A stretch of 64,000 nt of DNA from Mangrovimicrobium sp033283385 (GTDB lineage: Bacteria > Pseudomonadota > Gammaproteobacteria > Pseudomonadales > Halieaceae). Below are positions 59,597-64,000 of this stretch, piece after piece. Numbering within the stretch: the first letter of the stretch is position 1; every line of letters starts with the position of its first letter. A program made the translations under genes and the position numbers. The DNA lies in contig JAWMQQ010000001.1 in NCBI GenBank assembly GCA_033283385.1, positions 2,634,542 to 2,698,541 of the forward strand, in the 5' to 3' direction. The notes below the pieces were generated by a model. That model was not told the DNA's origin and ran no database searches. It worked only from the letters and a program-made list of their open reading frames with translations.

Positions 59597-60736
59597 TTAC
59601 GCCCGCGTTTCAACCAGCCTGACCCAGTACTCCAGCACACCGAGTTGCCGCGCCGCGAGTTTCAGGCTGACCAGCAGCGGTACCGCCAGCAGCACACCGG
59701 CGGCGCCCCACAGCCAACCCCAGGCGAGAATCCAGATCACCAGGATCAGCGGGTTGAGGCGCATGTGTCGCCCGAGGACCATCGGGGTGACGAACTGCGC
59801 CTCGACCATATTGATAGCGAGATAGACACCGGCGGGCATCAATGCCCCCGGTTCCAGCCCGTACTGCACCACACCAGCGATGGTGAGAATGAAAGCCGAC
59901 ACCAAGGGACCTACATAAGGGGCAAAATTGAACATTCCCACCAGCGCTCCCCACAGCGGGGCATCCTGCACCCCTAGCAGTGAAAGCGCCGTTCCTGTTG
60001 CAAGCCCCAGGCCGGCGTTGATCAGGCTGACAGTGATGATATAGCGCGACAATTCCCGTTGGACGCGACCGACTACCAGCCTGGCTGTACGCTTGTCGCG
60101 CACCCGTGGAAATATCTCGATGGCGTTCTGGTACAGACTCGTACCGAAGATCAGCAGGAACAGCACCAGCACGAGAAAGGTCAGGAACTGCACCAGCAGA
60201 ATCGGCGTCGCGCCCAGCGCCGAAATCGCCAACTGCACACCGCCCTGCATCAATCCGGTGGTGACGGCACCGCTTTCCTTGGCTGGCGGCGGCGGCTGCT
60301 TTTTCTCGCCATCAAACCAGCCGAACAGGCTGAAGCCGCTCTCCTTTTTGGGCTCCGCCTCTGCCTTGCGCTCGGGTGACAGCTTCTCGGTAAACTGGTC
60401 CAGTTGCTGGGACATCTCGATGCCCACTTCCTGCAAGCGGCCAAACCAGGTTTGCGCGGGCTCCGCCAGGGCCACGCCGAGCAGGCCGATGGGGCCACCG
60501 ATACAGGTGAGCAATACCAGTGCGGATACGCTGCGGGGAATATGGAAGCGCTTTAGCAGATTGACCAGCGGCCCCAGCAGGGCCGCCACGAACAGCGCCA
60601 CCACCAGTGGGATCAGCAGGCTCCTGGCGAAATACAGCGTGTACAGCAGCGCAAGTGCAAGCAGCCAGCGCAATGCCTGCCCATTCGGTGCAGGTCGCTG
60701 CGCGACAGCGGAACCGGGTTCGGCCGGATCCGGCAT
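59597..60736 (-). CDS. AI-2E transporter family permease with extended loop
   Basis: 379-residue inner-membrane protein of the same superfamily as PerM but clearly a different branch. About seven to eight helices; family-typical PYVGPLVSAFILTIAGV and AINMVEAQFVTPMVLGRH are near the C-terminus. After the second helix pair is a hydrophilic loop with a charged and proline-rich stretch (PERKAEAEPKKES, EKKQPPPPAKES) not seen in PerM. Transported compound unknown. Monocistronic, convergent with the efflux operon. Confidence 0.85.
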   Translation of the reverse strand: MPDPAEPGSAVAQRPAPNGQALRWLLALALLYTLYFARSLLIPLVVALFVAALLGPLVNLLKRFHIPRSVSALVLLTCIGGPIGLLGVALAEPAQTWFGRLQEVGIEMSQQLDQFTEKLSPERKAEAEPKKESGFSLFGWFDGEKKQPPPPAKESGAVTTGLMQGGVQLAISALGATPILLVQFLTFLVLVLFLLIFGTSLYQNAIEIFPRVRDKRTARLVVGRVQRELSRYIITVSLINAGLGLATGTALSLLGVQDAPLWGALVGMFNFAPYVGPLVSAFILTIAGVVQYGLEPGALMPAGVYLAINMVEAQFVTPMVLGRHMRLNPLILVIWILAWGWLWGAAGVLLAVPLLVSLKLAARQLGVLEYWVRLVETRA

Positions 60737-60790
60737 GATCTTTCCTCCGGGCTTTGTTTCGGTCGAGTCCAGTCTAGCGCAGCACGGACG

Positions 60791-60888
60791 GCGAAGTCCG
60801 GTGTTATCTCCTCAACGTTCCGGTACATGGTGGCATAAAAGGTGAACACGCCGCCGTTGGAGTTCCGTTCAGGAGCCTGGCGACTCAA
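60791..60888 (-). pseudogene. Remnant of a second IPTL-protein-like gene
   Basis: About 63 bp here align with the interior of the IPTL-CTERM gene (near 62752-62814) at roughly three positions in four by eye. The minus-strand translation GGVFTFYATMYRNVEEITPDF parallels YGTFTFDATRYRNVNEITLDF in the intact protein. Flanking sequence shows no further similarity and no start or C-terminal sorting signal. It lies between the AI-2E-type and GAF-HD-GYP genes and looks like a decayed duplicate. Confidence 0.7.
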
Positions 60889-62012
60889 CCGTAACTGTTC
60901 TCCCGGAACAGGTGCTGGATACGCTCGACTTCCTCTCGATTATCAAGCAGCGCCTGGACACAGTGCGGGTCCAGCTTGCTGCCCGCCATCTCACGCAGCT
61001 TGGCGAACGCCGCCTCGTTGGACCACGCAGGTTTGTAGGGCCTGACGCTGGTCAATGCATCAAAGATGTCTGCGACAGTGACGATACGAGCCTCGATCGG
61101 GATAGCATCCTGAGTCAGATGTCCCGGGTAACCGGAACCGTCTATCGCCTCGTGGTGATGCATGGCGATGTTGCGCAACAAGTCCACGTACTCGATTCCG
61201 TTCAGCCCGTAATTCTCCAGCAGGTGATCGAGAATTTCCCTTCCCTTGGATGCATGCTGCTTCATCTCCTCGAACTCATCCGCATCCAGCCTGGATGGCT
61301 TGAGAAGTATACGGTCCGGCACAGTGAGCTTGCCGATGTCGTGGAGTGGAGAGAACAGGAAGATGTGCTCGACATACTGGTCGCTGAAGCCGAACTGGTC
61401 GGCGATCGTGCTGGCGATCAGGCGCGAATAATGCGCCATTCGCTCCAGGTGCATGCCGGTTTCCGGATCCCGCTGGCAGGTGATAGAACGAGCCGACCGC
61501 ACCGTAGCCAGCAGGATCTCGATCTTGCTGCGCATGCTGTACAGCATGAACGCGATAAGGTGCCCCGCCATATCCAGTTCACGCAGCGTGTGCTCCTGGA
61601 ATGCGTTTTTCTCTTCGGAGTTGAAAAATATAAACCCGAGAAAACAACTCTCGGCGAACAGGGGCAAGGTATAGGAAGAACGATAACCGCCTTCCTGGAT
61701 AAGCCTGGTGTGATCGTGCGTTCCGCCGGCAAACAGTTCCAGGTCGTTGACCACACGGGGCCGGTTATCCCGCACGATCTCCAGCAGCGAGGTGCAATCG
61801 GCGAGTTTCGCGCGGTAGTTCCTTAACGGACTCGGTTGGTCGGCACTGTAGACGAAAGTACCCAGGAAATCCGTACTGGCATCGTACAGGGCAATCGCCA
61901 GCCGGGATATAGACGGATGCTGCTCCCGAATCGTCCGGTGCAGGTAGCCGATTTTTTCCTCGAAACCGTGCTGGAAATTCAGCTCGCTGAAAGAATCTTC
62001 ATGTTGCCGCAT
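60885..62012 (-). CDS. GAF and HD-GYP domain protein, probable c-di-GMP phosphodiesterase
   Basis: 375-residue cytoplasmic protein. The N-terminal half (about 10-165) resembles a GAF sensor (LAIALYDASTDFLGTFVYS ... GYRSSYTLPLFAESCFLGFIFF). The C-terminal half is HD-GYP with PLHDIGKLTVPDRILLKPS, the metal histidines in IAMHHHEAIDGSGYPGHL, and VADIFDALTSVRPYK. All catalytic residues appear present. No membrane segment, so it should sense a soluble signal. Start ATG at 62012. It is one of two HD-GYP proteins in the window. Confidence 0.9.
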   Translation of the reverse strand: MRQHEDSFSELNFQHGFEEKIGYLHRTIREQHPSISRLAIALYDASTDFLGTFVYSADQPSPLRNYRAKLADCTSLLEIVRDNRPRVVNDLELFAGGTHDHTRLIQEGGYRSSYTLPLFAESCFLGFIFFNSEEKNAFQEHTLRELDMAGHLIAFMLYSMRSKIEILLATVRSARSITCQRDPETGMHLERMAHYSRLIASTIADQFGFSDQYVEHIFLFSPLHDIGKLTVPDRILLKPSRLDADEFEEMKQHASKGREILDHLLENYGLNGIEYVDLLRNIAMHHHEAIDGSGYPGHLTQDAIPIEARIVTVADIFDALTSVRPYKPAWSNEAAFAKLREMAGSKLDPHCVQALLDNREEVERIQHLFRENSYG

Positions 62013-62155
62013 GGATTGGCCGCCATCCCGTCACTACCGTGATCACCGGAGTCCAGCGTAGCGGCATTGGCGGTCTGTAGCAGCAGATCAGTCCGAAAAA
62101 GACCAGATAAAGCCAAGTCTGCTGCTACATATCGGTACCAGTCACGCCGATTTCC

Positions 62156-62176
62156 GGCCAAATCCCGGTATTGGCC
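62156..62176. repeat. Short inverted repeat between two minus-strand genes
   Basis: GGCCAA (62156-62161) and TTGGCC (62171-62176) with a 9-nt spacer, in the 189-bp gap downstream of the IPTL-CTERM gene. There is no T-run, so it is at best a weak terminator or an operator for the HD-GYP gene. Nothing else is seen in the gap. Confidence 0.35.
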
Positions 62177-62201
62177 CCAATTCGGGTGGAGGGCAAAACT
62201 C

Positions 62202-63437
62202 CTATTCAGGGTTCCGGCGAGGCAGGTGCACAAACGCAATCAGCCCCAACCCGAACGTCAACAATATCTGCGCCCAGCCTGCCAGGGTTGGAACAATAAC
62301 CGGAGCAGTGACGTTGATGCTCACCGTCGGATCCGCTGCCAGCCCGTCGAAACCGTCGAACGCAGAAATCGTGAGCGCGGCCACTCCCGTGCCAGAAGTA
62401 TCAATAGGCGGGATGTAAGTGATGTTACCGGCGCTGGCGAGATAGGTGTTGATATCAGCCGCGGATCCTGCAAGCGTGATACTTGTATCGCTTACACGCG
62501 TGGCGGTGACGCCGCTCCCGATCCCCGAACCATCGGCGACCGTTGCCCCGAACATGCCACTACTGATCGCCAGCGTAACCGTGAGAGTATCTCCGTTCCC
62601 GTCCGCGAATGTGGTACCCGCGAGGTTGAGATTTCCCCCGGTGTCCTGGGTGAAAGACCGGGTGGACGGTTGGCCGGATACCGTCGGCGCGATATTTGCC
62701 ACTGCAGCGAAAACAATGAGGTTATCGACGAGAGGCGTCGAGGAGGCCGGAAAATCCAGAGTTATCTCGTTGACGTTCCGATACCTGGTGGCATCAAACG
62801 TAAACGTGCCATACGGCCGTGCAGAACCACTGCCGCTATCGCCCCCATACGTATAAGTGATGCCGTTGGCACTGCTGCTGACGTTCAAATCGAACGAAGT
62901 CGAACCTACGGTAGTACTCCCTGATTTAACCGCGATAGTCCCTGTAATACTGTAACCCGCCAGGTTATTCCCCAACTGAAAGGAATCCAGCTTGAAATTA
63001 CTGCCGTCAGTCGACTTCATGTAGAAATGGGTGATGTCAGTAGTACCCGGGCAACCTGAGCCACCAGTAGACGCGACACACCCGTTGTAATTCAGGAATA
63101 TGACCCTGTCACCTGTAGAATCGCTGCTCAGGCCGTTGGTAAATGTGCCACCGTTAGCGGTTCCTGCAATCGCGATCTGGGCTGTCGAAGGCCCCTGGCC
63201 AAACGTCCACTCGATGGCGCTGTCATTGTAAAATTCGTCTGTCGCCGAGAGAATCTGGGCAGTGATACCGTCAAAGTCCTCGGACGAGACAGCGGCAAAG
63301 ACAGCACCTGGCAGGATTAACAACAATGCCAGTAGTGACAGTATTGAATGGCGGCCAGTGACTTTTTTGTTACGTGAAAGATCGCCAGAGATAACCCGGG
63401 GGCTAGCGGCTTTTATCTTACTTCTGCGTCGGCACAT
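62202..63437 (-). CDS. IPTL-CTERM sorted surface protein
   Basis: 411-residue exported protein. A long signal peptide with a hydrophobic core SILSLLALLLILPGAVFA is preceded by about 30 polar residues. The mature part is Ser/Thr/Gly-rich with a lectin-like N-terminal domain and a cadherin-like region (NIAPTVSGQPSTRSFTQDTGG, GTTFADGNGDTLTVTLAI). The last 30 residues are a sorting signal of the IPTL-CTERM type: VPTLAGWAQILL, a helix, then RR. Such tails are thought to be handled by dedicated sorting enzymes in exopolysaccharide-making bacteria. No exosortase is in the window. GGAG lies 6 bp before the ATG at 63437. Confidence 0.8.
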   Translation of the reverse strand: MCRRRSKIKAASPRVISGDLSRNKKVTGRHSILSLLALLLILPGAVFAAVSSEDFDGITAQILSATDEFYNDSAIEWTFGQGPSTAQIAIAGTANGGTFTNGLSSDSTGDRVIFLNYNGCVASTGGSGCPGTTDITHFYMKSTDGSNFKLDSFQLGNNLAGYSITGTIAVKSGSTTVGSTSFDLNVSSSANGITYTYGGDSGSGSARPYGTFTFDATRYRNVNEITLDFPASSTPLVDNLIVFAAVANIAPTVSGQPSTRSFTQDTGGNLNLAGTTFADGNGDTLTVTLAISSGMFGATVADGSGIGSGVTATRVSDTSITLAGSAADINTYLASAGNITYIPPIDTSGTGVAALTISAFDGFDGLAADPTVSINVTAPVIVPTLAGWAQILLTFGLGLIAFVHLPRRNPE

Positions 63438-63469
63438 TTACCGGCTCCTTCTACGGGATTAAGCAACCA

Positions 63470-63488
63470 ATATCGGGGAGCCCGATAT
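63470..63488. promoter_or_regulatory. Perfect 8-bp dyad upstream of the IPTL-CTERM gene
   Basis: ATATCGGG and CCCGATAT flank GAG, 33-51 bp before the ATG at 63437. Position suits a repressor site or a 5' UTR hairpin. Confidence 0.4.
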
Positions 63489-63836
63489 GGCCCGGCAGGG
63501 GCGACATCCCTGAATGACGAGCAATGCCGTATTCCCCCTCGAAACGCGCCGCTATTCTCCTGTCATCTCAGCCAGAACACAAATCCTGGTTTCAAAAAAA
63601 GGCCCTTTCTGTCGGATGAGCGGTTTTGGTAGGAGCTTTGATGCTTGAAGTGCGGTGGGGGTGGGGCGGGCTGTGTAGATGACCTACTTTGGGTCGCAAG
63701 CGGTGCTTGCAATCGCTGCGCGAGAGCCTGCCCCTCTTTTCGGGTACAACTGCGGCGCCCAATCCCCGCACCTGCGGTGCCCGGTCGCTCACATGGGGCC
63801 GCTGTAGTGGCAGACGGCACCGCGATCCCAAAAAGC

Positions 63837-63870
63837 AAAACCCCCTGCAGTTGTTACTGCAGGGGGTTTT
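63837..63870 (-). terminator. Rho-independent terminator of the rRNA operon
   Basis: A 15-bp perfect stem (63837-63851 with 63856-63870) with a TGTT loop; the arms carry CCCCCTGCAG and CTGCAGGGGG and end in A/T runs, so it also works on the other strand. It begins 10 bp past the 5S 3' end. Confidence 0.93.
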
Positions 63871-63880
63871 CCGTTTTAGG

Positions 63881-63999
63881 AGCCTGGCGATGACCTACTC
63901 TCACATGGGGAGACCCCACACTACCATCGGCGATGCGTCGTTTCACTGCTGAGTTCGGGATGGGGTCAGGTGGTTCCAACGCTCTATGGTCGCCAGGCA
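63881..63999 (-). rRNA. rrf: 5S ribosomal RNA
   Basis: Read on the minus strand it begins TGCCTGGCGACC, contains the conserved CCCGAACTCAG and GATGGTAGTGTGGGGTCTCC blocks, and ends in CGCCAGGCT, pairing with the 5' end to close helix I. The length of about 119 nt fits gammaproteobacterial 5S. It is followed by a strong terminator; 23S and 16S would lie past the right edge of the window. Confidence 0.97.
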
Positions 64000-64000
64000 A

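Larger units (their letters stand above)
63438..63880. other. Intergenic region between the IPTL-CTERM gene and the rRNA operon
   Basis: 443 bp with no convincing gene; open frames here are short and Arg/Ser-rich. The left part should carry the promoter of the IPTL-CTERM gene and includes the dyad at 63470-63488. The right part ends with the rRNA terminator. GTAGGAGC at 63629 lacks the palindrome of a REP unit. Confidence 0.6.

Noticed and set aside
62067..62924. A 285-codon plus-strand open frame opposite the IPTL-CTERM gene
   Set aside because: Arg/Ser-rich with no domain; the minus strand has signal peptide and sorting signal.
63629..63651. GTAGGAGC resembling a twelfth REP unit
   Set aside because: The following bases lack the G/C palindrome and the GCGA tail, so it is at most a decayed fragment.

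Overview
The window is GC-rich, densely coded chromosomal DNA from what looks like a free-living, probably marine, aerobic gammaproteobacterium. Supporting signs are the purM-purN-DUF3108 run divergent from DUF2066-perM-hda, the rsx/rnf operon, holD-rimI order, an NhaD-type Na+/H+ antiporter, large TonB-dependent receptors, and Pseudomonas-like 23-nt REP units starting GTAGGAGC. The Halieaceae/Cellvibrionales area is my best guess; it is an inference from gene content, not a measured placement.

Left part (1-16.6 kb): an aquaporin cut by the window edge, a pterin-synthase homologue with a Glu in place of the usual Cys, an outer-membrane barrel protein, an SDR and a queuosine-precursor transporter. 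Next come a leucine-dehydrogenase-like gene with a fused indolepyruvate:ferredoxin oxidoreductase (amino acid deamination followed by 2-oxoacid oxidation) and an exported metallo-beta-lactamase-fold protein. A three-gene NitT/TauT-type ABC importer is followed closely by a 2OG-Fe(II) oxygenase, an Lrp-type regulator, a glutamine/methionine aminotransferase and an omega-amidase, the last two forming a transamination/deamidation pair.

Middle (16.6-41.5 kb): mostly housekeeping genes. These are ompA, hda, perM, DUF2066, purM/purN, DUF3108, dcd, apbC, metG, rsxABCDGE, then rimI, a holD-like gene and a glycosyltransferase. A large Big-1-type lipoprotein and an unusual receptor follow; in the receptor a solute-binding domain appears nested in a Cache sensor ahead of an HD-GYP domain.

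Right part (41.5-64 kb): an accessory catabolic block made of a TonB receptor, Rieske oxygenase, two MFS carriers, cytochrome P450, amidohydrolase, SDR and a carboxymuconolactone-decarboxylase-like protein. After it come nhaD behind a hairpin-rich leader, a MarR-controlled tripartite drug-efflux operon with three related 12-bp operators, an AI-2E family permease, a GAF-HD-GYP protein and an IPTL-CTERM surface protein with a degenerate second copy nearby. The window closes with the 5S rRNA of an rRNA operon on the minus strand and its terminator.

Eleven copies of a 23-nt REP unit are scattered through five loci. One inverted pair lies in frame inside metG, and another copy supplies the stop codon of a small gene.
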